Source: Brumimicrobium aurantiacum
Lineage (GTDB): Bacteria; Bacteroidota; Bacteroidia; Flavobacteriales_D; Crocinitomicaceae
Direction of reading: 5' to 3'
Assembly (NCBI RefSeq): GCF_003402975.1
Contig: NZ_QURB01000006.1
Coordinates: 181,213 to 245,212 of the forward strand
DNA length: 64,000 nt
The notes below the pieces were generated by a model that saw only the letters and a list, made by a program, of their open reading frames with translations, had not been told where the DNA came from and did not search any database. Below are positions 9,243-18,677 of this stretch, one piece after another. The stretch's first letter is position 1. Each line of letters starts with the position of its first letter. The position numbers were made by a program, and so were the translations under genes.

Positions 9243-10960
9243 TGCGATCACTACTATTATTACTAAGCTTCTTTTTAACAAGTATTTCCATTTTCGGACA
9301 ACAGTATGAAAAAATCCTTCATTTTCATAGTGATATAGAAGTTCAACCTGATAAAAGCGTGCTTGTAACAGAAGAAATTAAGGTGAGGTGTCTTTCTCGA
9401 ATGATTAGAAAAGGGATATACCGTGACCTTCCTTTGAATTACAAGGTGACCAGAGAAGATGGAAGCTCAAACATGATTCGTCAAGATTTAAAGGTGATTT
9501 CAGTAACGCGAAATGGTGAGCAAGAACCTTATAAGGTTACAATGATTGAAGGAGGAACACGCATTAAAATCGGGAATGAAAAAAAGAATTTAAAGGTGGG
9601 TAATCATACCTACAAAATAAGTTATACAATGGATAGGGTAAGTTATCTTGATCATGATATCGCAAGGTTTAGGTGGAATGTAAACGGGAACTATTGGGAT
9701 TTTCAAATTGATACTTTATCTGCCAAAGTAAGTTTTCCGCCAAATACGGATTTATTTAATATTCAAGGTCATGTTGGGAAGTTATATAGTAGTGGAGTAG
9801 ATGATGAACAAAGTATACATTTAAATGGTAATAATGAAATTATTTTCCAATCGGAGATGCTCTATCCAGAACAGAACTTAACAGTTGATGTGACCTTTGA
9901 TCCTGCAATTCTATTAGAAACTTCAGCTTGGACAAGATTCACCTATTTTCTTCGTGATTATGCAGTTTTATTATGTGGTGTTTTAGGATTAATCTTGACT
10001 TTTCTTGTGAATTTCATTTTATGGTATAAGTATGGAATCGATCCCAAGAAAGGAACAATAATTCCCCAGTTTTATGCTCCTGAAGGATGGTCACCCGCTG
10101 AAGTTTCATATTTGTATCACGAAGGAAAAGATATTGATAATGTTTTTGTGAGTCAGTTGTTACAGCTCTTGGTAAAAGGTCATATAACGATAGATAATTT
10201 GAGTAAATCAAAAAGCAAATTTATATACAAGGTACAATTGATAGCTGAAAATAGTAGCCAAGAAAAATTGACTAAATTAGAATTAGGCTTCTTTAATATT
10301 CTTTTTTCAAAAAAGGATTTTTTAATCATTACAAAGAAATATAATCCTTTGGTTGCTATTGCACAGAGTTATTTAATCAAAGAAATGGATGAAGATTTTT
10401 CAGGTGTATATTTTAATAAAAACGCAAACCTAGTCATACCTCAATATATCTTACCTGTAATTACTATTTTTGGTATGCTTATTTGCTTTAATCTTTTTGA
10501 AGGTCATATGTTTTGGGTAGTTGGTTTTGGGGTGATAAGTATAATTATGAATATAGTTTTTAAATCACTTTTTTATCAACCAACAACAAAAGGACGTAAA
10601 ATACTCGATCACATTTATGGTTTTGAGAAGTTTATCGCAGCTGCGGATTTAGATCGCATTAAAAGTCTAAATACACCTGAGTTAAAATTCAATTACTTTG
10701 AAAGAAATTTACCTTATGCAGTGGCTTTAGGAAAGGCAGATGAATGGCAAGAAGCGTTTAAAGTATATCAACTACGCACTAACTCTATGGATGGATACTC
10801 ATTCAATACTTATAGAGGTTTAAGTGCTTTTCATATCTCAGGATTAGCAGCAGTTTCTTCATTTGCTTCGGTTCAACCTTCTTCAAGTACGGGAGGATTT
10901 TCAGGTGGAGGTGGTTTCTCTGGTGGTGGAGCTGGAGGCGGTGGAGGCGGAGGTTGGTAG
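9242..10960 (+). CDS. DUF2207 domain membrane protein
   Basis: A 572-residue protein with a signal peptide (about 1-19, ending IFGQ) and an extracytoplasmic beta-rich DUF2207 domain (about 25-220). A membrane helix lies near 240-262, a cytoplasmic region follows, and two more helices are near 385-430. It ends in the Gly-rich tail with terminal GGW typical of this family. It is translationally coupled to lemA. The pair is conserved in many bacteria and is probably a membrane complex with an envelope role, though this is inferred from co-occurrence only. Confidence 0.85.
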   Translation: MRSLLLLLSFFLTSISIFGQQYEKILHFHSDIEVQPDKSVLVTEEIKVRCLSRMIRKGIYRDLPLNYKVTREDGSSNMIRQDLKVISVTRNGEQEPYKVTMIEGGTRIKIGNEKKNLKVGNHTYKISYTMDRVSYLDHDIARFRWNVNGNYWDFQIDTLSAKVSFPPNTDLFNIQGHVGKLYSSGVDDEQSIHLNGNNEIIFQSEMLYPEQNLTVDVTFDPAILLETSAWTRFTYFLRDYAVLLCGVLGLILTFLVNFILWYKYGIDPKKGTIIPQFYAPEGWSPAEVSYLYHEGKDIDNVFVSQLLQLLVKGHITIDNLSKSKSKFIYKVQLIAENSSQEKLTKLELGFFNILFSKKDFLIITKKYNPLVAIAQSYLIKEMDEDFSGVYFNKNANLVIPQYILPVITIFGMLICFNLFEGHMFWVVGFGVISIIMNIVFKSLFYQPTTKGRKILDHIYGFEKFIAAADLDRIKSLNTPELKFNYFERNLPYAVALGKADEWQEAFKVYQLRTNSMDGYSFNTYRGLSAFHISGLAAVSSFASVQPSSSTGGFSGGGGFSGGGAGGGGGGGW

Positions 10961-10984
10961 TGTAAATACTAGCTTTTTAATTCA

Positions 10985-11056
10985 ATGAAAATTATTTTTC
11001 TTATCATATTTTATGGAATTGGAATGTTTTTGCATCTCAAAGGTAAACAACTATGA
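10985..11056 (+). CDS. Possible 23-residue hydrophobic peptide
   Basis: An ATG-started 23-codon frame (MKIIFLIIFYGIGMFLHLKG...) fills the gap between the DUF2207 gene and the next gene. Its last codons overlap the next start (ATGA type). It could be a small membrane peptide coupled to the downstream gene or a chance frame. Nothing beyond hydrophobicity and overlap supports it. Confidence 0.25.
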   Translation: MKIIFLIIFYGIGMFLHLKGKQL

Positions 11057-12429
11057 AATACTTGACTTTACTTTTTGTTTTACTTGTTTTTAAGGGATTC
11101 TCTCAAGAATTGCGAATACAATTTGTGGTAAATGATGAAATGACGGAAACTATTCTAGATTCTGTGCTTATTCAAGTGAATGAAACTTCGGGAAAACAAC
11201 TTTTTAAAGGCCGTGTTGGTACTAAAGATGAAATCGCTTTTAAAGCTCCTGCGAATAACATTATTCGTGTAAATGCTTTTAAAAAGGGCTACCATCCAAT
11301 AGAAACTATTGTAAATCTTAGTTCATACGATCGAGAAATCCGTAAAGAAAGAGTTATTCAAATTGATTTGAATCTTAAATATGATGGTCAAATCACTGTG
11401 GAATATGACGTTACAGCACTTTATAAACCTGAGATTGCATTTGCTTCTGAACGCATTAGCGTAAGTGATTTTGTGGTCCTTGATGAAAATACAATGGTGA
11501 TTTTAGCCTACAGTAAAAAGCTGAGTACAGCTAGTGAATTACTTTGGTATGCCAATGATAGTATCGTTTCTACGAAAAAGGTACCAGGAAAAGCCATTCG
11601 ATTGGAAACGGATTATCGAAATAGAATCTTTTTAAGGTGTGAATACAAAGATTATTTATTGAAAAATGATGAAGCTCTAGATCTTGTTCAAGTGCCTAGA
11701 AAACAACTTGATAATTTTATAAAGCCAATTTTAGATACAGTTTTAGATGAACAATTATATTTTACGACCTACAAGTCACATTATCCAGCTTTTGATTTTT
11801 ATAAAGTTCAAATGAAAGATAGTAGTCATAATTTATTGCACCATATTGAAGATACAGAAATGATGGAGCAATATCGAGCGGAATATAAGTGGGCTGATGT
11901 TCGCACGAAATTATGGGCGTGGGATATGGAAGATCAAACAGGAGTAGATAGAGAAGTTTGGGTGGGAGCAAATGTCTTTACCAATTCAATTTATTATGAA
12001 GCGCCATATAGTGAGTTTTTCATTATTGATAATGAGGTTTTGGTGTTTGATTTTTATCGTGATCAATTGTTTAAATATGATGCCAATACAGGAGAGGCCA
12101 TAGATAGTACAGCGATTTCATTTCATAAAGATGCGAGAAAGACAGGCTGGAAAAGGAAAATGATAAAAGACCCAATCACACAAAAAATCTATACTTTATA
12201 TGATGATGGAGGATATATGGACCTCTATGAAATCAATCAAGAAACAGGACAGCGCAAAGAGAAATTCACTTTGTTTTATCGCTATGTTGAGGAAATTCAA
12301 ATTCAGAATGATCAAGTGTTTTATGTGTATAGACCATTTGAGAGTTTACAGAAAAAGTACTTGTATGTCGAAGGTTTTAACGATGTAAACCGTAGTTTAG
12401 AAGGACAAAATAGATTTGAACGTAATTAA
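11053..12429 (+). CDS. Hypothetical exported protein
   Basis: A 458-residue protein with a clear signal peptide (about 1-18, ending GFSQ). Residues 20-110 look like a carboxypeptidase-regulatory-like beta domain (SGKQLFKGRVGTKDEIAFKAP, then a polar strand pattern). The remaining 340 residues are strand-rich with repeated short aromatic stretches, possibly a propeller-like fold. I do not recognise the family. It lies 92 bases after the DUF2207 gene on the same strand and may belong to that unit. Confidence 0.6.
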   Translation: MKYLTLLFVLLVFKGFSQELRIQFVVNDEMTETILDSVLIQVNETSGKQLFKGRVGTKDEIAFKAPANNIIRVNAFKKGYHPIETIVNLSSYDREIRKERVIQIDLNLKYDGQITVEYDVTALYKPEIAFASERISVSDFVVLDENTMVILAYSKKLSTASELLWYANDSIVSTKKVPGKAIRLETDYRNRIFLRCEYKDYLLKNDEALDLVQVPRKQLDNFIKPILDTVLDEQLYFTTYKSHYPAFDFYKVQMKDSSHNLLHHIEDTEMMEQYRAEYKWADVRTKLWAWDMEDQTGVDREVWVGANVFTNSIYYEAPYSEFFIIDNEVLVFDFYRDQLFKYDANTGEAIDSTAISFHKDARKTGWKRKMIKDPITQKIYTLYDDGGYMDLYEINQETGQRKEKFTLFYRYVEEIQIQNDQVFYVYRPFESLQKKYLYVEGFNDVNRSLEGQNRFERN

Positions 12430-12432
12430 TAC

Positions 12433-13074
12433 TTAAGCATTACATTCTTCTGCTATTGAAAGTAAAGTAGGGACATGAATGTCGTGATCTCCTTCAAAAT
12501 ACCTCATTTTTGTTTCAAAAACTTGTTCTTCAAAATATTGCTTAATGGCATCCATCTTTCCTTGGAAAAACTGGTCTTCATTTCCTAAAACAAAGAAATT
12601 GTTAGAGGTTAACATACCTGATTTTCCATCTTCAATCGAAATATCTTCCGGGAAAACACTTGCCCATAAAATAAAGTGGTCTGCATTGTAATTTCCACTA
12701 TTGTGCCATCTTGAGGCTGTAGCTCCTCCTTGAGAAAAACCGAGTAGAAAACGTTGTTTAAAACTGTGCTCTTTTAAAATTGTGTCAGCGAGTTGATTGA
12801 GAAAGTTATGATTGTCCTCAATATCGTCTAATCGCGCTTCTTTGGTCATCCATGAGGCGCCAACACGTCCACTAGAACCTTTTCTGTAAAATCTATGAAT
12901 TCCTTCGGGAACCACAATAAAGTTTTGATCAGGGTCAAGTTGATGAAACTTTCTGATAAAATAGGCTGGAAGTTGAGAGTAACCATGGAGAACAAACCAT
13001 ATATTCTTTGCAGTTTCTGGATTTCCGTATGTAAAATACCGTGCTGTTTTTTCTATCTTAATTTTATGTTCCAT
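12433..13074 (-). CDS. Alpha/beta hydrolase of the phospholipase/carboxylesterase type
   Basis: A 213-residue serine hydrolase. The oxyanion motif LHGYSQ is near residue 29, the nucleophile elbow GFSQGG at about 116-121, the acid probably the Asp in GNEDQFF, and the His in EGDHDIH. The family cleaves short acyl esters; the substrate here is unknown. The frame extends five codons upstream to a TTG, but the ATG at 13072-13074 is the better start. It is convergent with the exported protein gene, three bases apart. Confidence 0.75.
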   Translation of the reverse strand: MEHKIKIEKTARYFTYGNPETAKNIWFVLHGYSQLPAYFIRKFHQLDPDQNFIVVPEGIHRFYRKGSSGRVGASWMTKEARLDDIEDNHNFLNQLADTILKEHSFKQRFLLGFSQGGATASRWHNSGNYNADHFILWASVFPEDISIEDGKSGMLTSNNFFVLGNEDQFFQGKMDAIKQYFEEQVFETKMRYFEGDHDIHVPTLLSIAEECNA

Positions 13075-13110
13075 TGTTTTTCTTTTCAATATTAAGAAGA
13101 TGAGGAGGCA

Positions 13111-13152
13111 AAAAAAAGATTCCTCTTTTGAAAAACAATGTAGAGGAATCTT
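13111..13152 (-). terminator. Terminator of the exonuclease-FAH operon
   Basis: An 11-bp perfect inverted repeat (AAGATTCCTCT at 13116-13126, AGAGGAATCTT at 13142-13152) is followed on the minus strand by a run of seven T. It lies 34 bases after the stop of the FAH-family gene. Confidence 0.85.
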
Positions 13153-13186
13153 AATTACGATTGATTACTTTATTTAAAAATCAATA

Positions 13187-13798
13187 TTATTTTATTTTCA
13201 GTTTCATTAATTTTTCATCACCGATATAACCTTCTAAAACATCTCCTATTTGTACAGGTCCAACACCTTCTGGCGTTCCTGTAAAGATTAAGTCACCAAT
13301 TTTTAAGGTCATGAATTGAGAAACATATGCGATAATTTGATCCACTGTAAAAATCATATCCTTACTGTTTCCAATTTGAACAGTTTCTCCATTTTTCTCT
13401 AATTTAAAATCAAGATCTTGGATGTTTTTTCCTTCTAATGGAATCCATTTTTCGCCCATAGGAGCACTGTGTTCAAATCCTTTGGCAATTTCCCATGGGT
13501 GACCTTTTTCCTTGCATTTACGTTGCAAATCTCTTGCGGTAAAGTCAATTCCAATACCAACATGATCATAGTATTCATGGGCATATTTTTCAGCAATATT
13601 CTTCCCTAGTTTATTGATTTTAATCACCAATTCACATTCGAAGTGCAAGTCTTCTGTAAAATTTGGATAATAAAATGGATTTTTCTTGGGTAGAATAGCC
13701 GTATCTGGCTTCATAAAAAACATTGGAACTTCCGGTAGGGGAGAGTTCATTTCTTTTGCATGATTTGCAAAATTTCGACCAATACAAATTATTTTCAT
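13187..13798 (-). CDS. Fumarylacetoacetate hydrolase (FAH) family protein
   Basis: A 203-residue single-domain FAH-family protein, the size of YcgM/FAHD1-like acylpyruvate hydrolases or oxaloacetate decarboxylases. It opens with IICIGRNFANHAKE. The metal-binding acidic residues are in HFECELVIKI and GIDFTARDLQ, and FTGTPEGVGPVQIGD is the usual C-terminal signature. The exact substrate (acylpyruvate or oxaloacetate) cannot be decided. It follows the exonuclease gene by 6 bases, so the two are co-transcribed. Confidence 0.85.
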   Translation of the reverse strand: MKIICIGRNFANHAKEMNSPLPEVPMFFMKPDTAILPKKNPFYYPNFTEDLHFECELVIKINKLGKNIAEKYAHEYYDHVGIGIDFTARDLQRKCKEKGHPWEIAKGFEHSAPMGEKWIPLEGKNIQDLDFKLEKNGETVQIGNSKDMIFTVDQIIAYVSQFMTLKIGDLIFTGTPEGVGPVQIGDVLEGYIGDEKLMKLKIK

Positions 13799-13804
13799 AG
13801 AAGA

Positions 13805-14665
13805 TTATTTACCGAATTTACTTTTTAGCGCTTCAATTTTATTTTCCATGCGCTTTTCTTCTTTTTCCTTACGGATTTTTTTGTTTTCTTGTCTTTTGGC
13901 TTTGATTTTATCAATTTCCTTCTTTAAAACCGCTTTCGTATAGCGAGGGAAATTACTATTCATCATCCAACCATAATAACCAGGTTCATTTTTATCCACT
14001 TCTTCAATGGTTTTCCCTTTGTGTTTCCCAAAGTTGTATATAGCTTTACCTTTGTCGTTTTCAGCTAAACGCCCAGCAAAATCAATGATTTTAAACTTGT
14101 TATGTACAGAGAACTTTGCTAAAAACTCCATGTCGTTTTCAAGTTCCTCGTATTTCTCTACCTGTGCTTTCAAAACTTCGTATGTTGCAATAACATCCGC
14201 CTCAGCGCTATGTGCATTTTCAAGATTTTTATCACAGTAAAAACGGTAGGCAGCAACGAGTGTTCTTTGTTCCATTTTATGGAAAATGTTTTGAACATCG
14301 ATGAATTTACGAGCACTCATATCAAATGAATGTCCTACTCGTAAGAACTCTTCAGCTAACATTGGAATGTCAAATTTATTTGAGTTAAATCCAGCTAAAT
14401 CTGCATCTCCGATAAATTCAGCAACTTGATCTGACACTTCTTTAAAAGTTGGTTGATCTTTAATGTCCTCCTGTGTAATTCCATGAATTTCTGTACTTTC
14501 AGCAGAAATTTGCATCTCAGGATTAATTTTCAATGTTAAAGTTTCTTCCTTTCCTGTAGGGTCTATTTTAAGCATAGATATTTCTACAATTCGGTCTTGT
14601 GAAACATCTAATCCTGTAGATTCGATATCAAAAACACAAAGGGCATTTTTTAAATTTAAGCTCAT
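13805..14665 (-). CDS. DnaQ-like 3'-5' exonuclease with DUF3820-like tail
   Basis: A 286-residue protein. Residues 8-175 form a DEDDh exonuclease domain: Exo I FDIESTGLD, Exo II AGFNSNKFDIPML, and Exo III with the conserved His and Asp in HSAEADVIATYE. Residues about 205-255 (YNFGKHKGKTIEEV, PGYYGWMM) match the DUF3820-type module often attached to such nucleases. A Lys/Glu-rich helical tail follows. It may proofread or degrade single-stranded DNA or RNA. It lacks polymerase III epsilon context and is not assigned to dnaQ itself. Confidence 0.85.
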   Translation of the reverse strand: MSLNLKNALCVFDIESTGLDVSQDRIVEISMLKIDPTGKEETLTLKINPEMQISAESTEIHGITQEDIKDQPTFKEVSDQVAEFIGDADLAGFNSNKFDIPMLAEEFLRVGHSFDMSARKFIDVQNIFHKMEQRTLVAAYRFYCDKNLENAHSAEADVIATYEVLKAQVEKYEELENDMEFLAKFSVHNKFKIIDFAGRLAENDKGKAIYNFGKHKGKTIEEVDKNEPGYYGWMMNSNFPRYTKAVLKKEIDKIKAKRQENKKIRKEKEEKRMENKIEALKSKFGK

Positions 14666-14670
14666 ATAAT

Positions 14671-14704
14671 TAAAAATAAAAAAGTGGGCGACAAACCCAC
14701 TTTT
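14671..14704 (-). terminator. Terminator after the OmpA-family gene
   Basis: A 9-bp stem AAAAGTGGG / CCCACTTTT (14680-14688 and 14696-14704) with a 7-base loop. On the minus strand it is followed by a T-rich run. It lies between the OmpA-family gene and the exonuclease gene, so they are probably separate units. Confidence 0.75.
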
Positions 14705-14724
14705 GAGTTATTGTTGGACAAATA

Positions 14725-17142
14725 TCATTTCTTTAAATTTAAAATCCAAGCAGATTGCTCAACTTCCTCCTTAGCTTGTTTAAGTAAGTTGTTAGCCTCT
14801 TTGATTTTATCTGATTTTCCTGTTGTAACAAGCTTTAAATCATTTGGTAAGGTGATAATTTCAGAATCATATCCTTTTTCTATTAAAGAATTATTTAATC
14901 TTTTGGCAAACTCAAGATTGAAAAAAGAACCAATAACAATATGGAAGTTGTAATCGGCATACATAAATTTACGATTTGTAAATTCACCTCCGTTTTTATC
15001 TTTAATCACCTCAACGTTTGTAGATTCAATCATTTCAATAACATCTTCTGATGAAATGTTGTTGACTCCGTTTGTGAAAATCTCCACATATTGATATGGA
15101 ATATATTTGTCATTGTTTTTAAAGTCGGCAGAATAGTCAGGACCTGATACAAACGTCTTATTTACTTGAATGTTAACAGAATATTCTTGATCTAGACTGT
15201 TGAAATAATCAGTTAGAAAGTCTTTTACATTTTCAGCCCTTTTATTGGCCAAATCTTGATTACTATCAAATGAACCTGTAGGGACTTTTGATGCTGAAGC
15301 ATTAATATTGATGTCGAAATTTGTTCTTCCTCTCTCAAACTGTGAATTTATAGAGTCTAAGAAAATTTTTAATACTCCCTCATTGGGATCAAGTTTATTC
15401 TTATTATAACCAAAGTAATGTTTCATAATTAAAGGAGCATAAGTCGTGATTTGTTCTTGTGGTTTTACCACTTCGGTCATCGCCTTATTCAAATGAAATT
15501 GACGATAGATTTCTTCGTATTCAGGGGAACAATGTGTAGTGATCTTTTCAGTGGTTAACATCGGTCCAGAGTTGGCTTTACGTAAACTTATTTCATAAGT
15601 TTTACATGGCTCTAATGAAGCGTAGAATGTTCCATCCGTTATTTTTGAATACATAATATATTCATAGGCTTCATCGCAGTCTAGGCATTTAACCTTTAGG
15701 ACAATATCTTCTGGCATATTTGATAATTCATTGGTAATGATCTCCGCCAGATACACCTTAACATTACTGATAGAAATATTTCCTTTTGTAACCTCATAGA
15801 TGTCTTTTTCACCATAGCCTCCTTTACGATATGAAGTATAATATCCGGTAGTACCATCAATATTTGTAGTATAATAGATGTCGTCATTCGTGGTGTTTAA
15901 TGGATGTCCAAGATTAACGGGTTTCGACCAATTATAGTCTTCATCTAATTTAGAGGAGAAAATATCAAAACCTCCCATACTTTCTTCTCCGTTACTCGAA
16001 AAGAACATTGTTCTGTTGTCTATGGCTATAAAAGGTGAATCCTCATCATATTTTGTATTAATGGTTGGTCCAAGATTTTTAGGATCAGTCCAAGTTCCAT
16101 CGGAAAGCTTCTCAATTACATATATATCTCGTCCTCCGAAACCGCCTTCTCTATCGGAAACAAAATATTTTCTACGTCCATCAGGAGAAACTGTAATGTG
16201 TGTTTCCCAGTGTTTAGTATTGATCGCTTTATCTTTTATCGGATTTAAGTTTTTAAATATGTTAGATTCTAATTTAGAGTAGTATAAATCACCATTTCCA
16301 GTTTGATCTTTAAAAACGTAAATACTTCTTTCATCAGCACTAATCGAAACTGTGGCTTCGTTGTAATTAGGTTCGCAAAAAGGTAATAATTGAGGTTCAC
16401 TCCATATATCATTATTGTCTTTATAACTAACATAAATATCTTCTAAAAACAAATTTGTTCCAGGTTCCTTAATCATGATATTACTAGAGTCAGGATATAA
16501 TCTACGGGAGGTGAAGTATAGTGCAGATCCGTCTAATGAAACGATAGGACTATACTCAGGATTTACGGTATTGATTTTCTCTCCGACATTTTTAACCTCA
16601 AAGTCTGAAGGGTTTGCAATAAGTCTTTTCGCAACCTTACATTGTAGTATTTTTAATTCCGCTTTTTCATTGAGCGGATTTTCATTTTTAGAAAGCTTCA
16701 GAAAAGTTTGATAATTTTCAAGAGCTTTGTCCAATTGATTTGAAAGGTGGTATGCTTCACCCATAAAATACAATGCTTCTAATGGAGCGTCATTTTCGTT
16801 TTTTGAAGTCATATCGAAATTTTTCGTTACATTCGAAACTGCAATTTTTAGGTGTGGAATAGCTTTATCAAAATTGTCAGAAATATTTAGTAATGCAAAA
16901 CCATATCGGTAATTGTAATTTGGATTTTCTGCGTCAAACTCAAGTAGTTTCTCGGCAGTTAAAAATCCATGATAATAACTGTTGTTAATCATTAAGCTGG
17001 TATTGACCTGAACCAATTCTTTTTCTGTACCTGTTTTGAGTACATCTTCTAATTGTCGTGGAGTTAAGTCTTGCGTGAATGACACAATTGAAAAAGACAA
17101 TAAGATGGCCGTTAGAATTGATTTTGTATATACTAAATTCAT
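14725..17142 (-). CDS. PorE-like OmpA-family envelope protein (TPR, PD40 propeller, CRD, OmpA, SPOR)
   Basis: An 805-residue exported protein with a signal peptide (about 1-23, ending SFTQ). TPR-like helices cover about 25-165 (ALYFMGEAYHLSNQLDKALE). A WD40-like PD40 beta-propeller spans 190-440, with repeated strands such as LYFTSRR, KYFVSDREGGFGGRDIYVI and MFFSSNGEESMGGFDIF. A carboxypeptidase-regulatory-like domain follows (about 445-540). The OmpA peptidoglycan-binding domain (about 565-690) carries NQDLANKRAENVKDFL, and the C-terminal part (about 730-800, IVIGSFFNLEFAKRLNNSL) looks like a SPOR domain. TPR-propeller-CRD-OmpA is the architecture of the type IX secretion component PorE. The SPOR end is an addition I cannot place. 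Orthology to PorE is inferred. Confidence 0.8.
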   Translation of the reverse strand: MNLVYTKSILTAILLSFSIVSFTQDLTPRQLEDVLKTGTEKELVQVNTSLMINNSYYHGFLTAEKLLEFDAENPNYNYRYGFALLNISDNFDKAIPHLKIAVSNVTKNFDMTSKNENDAPLEALYFMGEAYHLSNQLDKALENYQTFLKLSKNENPLNEKAELKILQCKVAKRLIANPSDFEVKNVGEKINTVNPEYSPIVSLDGSALYFTSRRLYPDSSNIMIKEPGTNLFLEDIYVSYKDNNDIWSEPQLLPFCEPNYNEATVSISADERSIYVFKDQTGNGDLYYSKLESNIFKNLNPIKDKAINTKHWETHITVSPDGRRKYFVSDREGGFGGRDIYVIEKLSDGTWTDPKNLGPTINTKYDEDSPFIAIDNRTMFFSSNGEESMGGFDIFSSKLDEDYNWSKPVNLGHPLNTTNDDIYYTTNIDGTTGYYTSYRKGGYGEKDIYEVTKGNISISNVKVYLAEIITNELSNMPEDIVLKVKCLDCDEAYEYIMYSKITDGTFYASLEPCKTYEISLRKANSGPMLTTEKITTHCSPEYEEIYRQFHLNKAMTEVVKPQEQITTYAPLIMKHYFGYNKNKLDPNEGVLKIFLDSINSQFERGRTNFDININASASKVPTGSFDSNQDLANKRAENVKDFLTDYFNSLDQEYSVNIQVNKTFVSGPDYSADFKNNDKYIPYQYVEIFTNGVNNISSEDVIEMIESTNVEVIKDKNGGEFTNRKFMYADYNFHIVIGSFFNLEFAKRLNNSLIEKGYDSEIITLPNDLKLVTTGKSDKIKEANNLLKQAKEEVEQSAWILNLKK

Positions 17143-17220
17143 AAATTTAATTTAAAAAATTAATTAAAAATCATGAGTAGTAAGGGTAATTAAAGGGGGT
17201 AGTTTAGAGTATAAAGATAC

Positions 17221-17256
17221 AAATAGCCCACTTAATAAAAATTAAGTGGGCTATTT
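17221..17256. terminator. Terminator after the E2 gene
   Basis: A perfect 16-bp inverted repeat (AAATAGCCCACTTAAT, loop AAAA, mirrored arm) starts 22 bases after the stop of the minus-strand E2 gene. It has no long T run but is very stable. Confidence 0.75.
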
Positions 17257-17278
17257 AATATTAACAATCAGTTTTTAA

Positions 17279-18595
17279 TTACAACTGAGTTTCAGGATCA
17301 AAAGATTCTAAATATTCGGCAACTCTTTTCACAAACATTCCTCCTAGAGCTCCATCAACAACTCTGTGGTCGTATGAGTGAGAAAGGAACATTTTGTAAC
17401 GAATTCCGATAAAGTCACCATCTGGAGTTTCAATTACAGCTGGAATTTTTCTAATTGCACCAGTAGCCAAAATTGCAACTTGTGGTTGATTTATAATTGG
17501 TGTTCCCATTACGTTTCCGAATGTACCAACATTTGTCAATGTGTATGTTCCACCTTGAATATCATCAGATGACAATTTGTTTGCTCTTGCTTTGTTTGCC
17601 AATTCATTAACTTTTTTGGCTAAACCATAAAGGTTTAATCTGTCAGCTTGCTTAATTACAGGCACAATTAAGTTTCCTGAAGGAAGTGCTGCAGCCATTC
17701 CAATGTTAATGTCTTTTCTTTTGATGATTTTATCTCCTTCAACACTGATGTTAATCAATGGGAAGTCTTTAATCGCTTTGGCAACGGCTTCAATAAATAC
17801 AGGAGTAAATGTGAAGTTTTCACCTTCTCTTGCTTTAAAGTCTCCTTTAATTTTATTTCTCCAGTTCCAAATGTTTGTTACATCCGCTTCAACAAACGAA
17901 GTTACGTGAGGAGATGTTTGTTTAGAACGAACCATGTGTTCTGAGATTAATTTTCTCATACGGTCCATTTCAATAATTTCATCACCTTCCATTGCTGGAA
18001 CACTTGCTGGTTTTGGAGCTTGTGGTGCAGCTGCTTGAGGTGCAGAAGGAGCCTTAGCTGGCGCTGCTTGTGGTGCTGATGTATTTTTGCTTCCACCGTT
18101 TTCAATGTAATCTAAAATGTCTTTCTTAGTAACACGACCTCCTTGTCCTGTACCAGAAATACTTTCTAATTCATCCATTGAAACACCTTCTTTGTCAGCA
18201 ATGCTTCTTACTAATGGAGAGTAAAATTTTCCACTTGGTCCATTTTTATCTAATTCTCCACCATTTACAGTTTCAACTACTTCTTGAATGTCTTGTTCAA
18301 CTTTCTCTGCAGCTACTTCAACTTCTTTTTTATCTTCTGTTTCAGCAACTTCGCCATCTGTTGAAATCAATGCAATAACATCACCAACTTGAGCAACGTC
18401 ATCAACTTCAAAAAATATCTTTGCTACAGTACCTGAAACCTCTGATGGTAATTCATTGTCAACCTTGTCAGTTGCCACTTCTACAAGTGGTTCGTCCATT
18501 TCAATCGTGTCTCCTACACCTTTTAACCAGTTAGTAATGGTGGCTTCGGTAACACTTTCTCCCATTTTTGGAAGTCGAATTTCTACTTGTGACAT
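17279..18595 (-). CDS. 2-oxo acid dehydrogenase complex E2 (dihydrolipoyl acyltransferase)
   Basis: A 438-residue E2 subunit with one lipoyl domain (about 2-78; lipoyl lysine in VATDKVDNELP), a peripheral-subunit-binding domain (about 125-165, SPLVRSIADKEGVSMDEL) and an Ala/Pro-rich linker (about 168-200). The catalytic acyltransferase domain follows, with the active-site SYDHRVVDGA near residue 412. It transfers an acyl group from lipoamide to CoA. One lipoyl domain and the SHSYDHRVVDG signature fit a branched-chain 2-oxo acid dehydrogenase E2 or an odhB-like subunit; which complex is not certain. No E1 or E3 gene is nearby. Confidence 0.9.
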   Translation of the reverse strand: MSQVEIRLPKMGESVTEATITNWLKGVGDTIEMDEPLVEVATDKVDNELPSEVSGTVAKIFFEVDDVAQVGDVIALISTDGEVAETEDKKEVEVAAEKVEQDIQEVVETVNGGELDKNGPSGKFYSPLVRSIADKEGVSMDELESISGTGQGGRVTKKDILDYIENGGSKNTSAPQAAPAKAPSAPQAAAPQAPKPASVPAMEGDEIIEMDRMRKLISEHMVRSKQTSPHVTSFVEADVTNIWNWRNKIKGDFKAREGENFTFTPVFIEAVAKAIKDFPLINISVEGDKIIKRKDINIGMAAALPSGNLIVPVIKQADRLNLYGLAKKVNELANKARANKLSSDDIQGGTYTLTNVGTFGNVMGTPIINQPQVAILATGAIRKIPAVIETPDGDFIGIRYKMFLSHSYDHRVVDGALGGMFVKRVAEYLESFDPETQL

Positions 18596-18677
18596 ATTTT
18601 ATTTTATAGGATTATATTCAATTTAAGATGCACAAAAATAATCGAAATTTCGGTTATATCAAACCAAAAAGCCTGAT

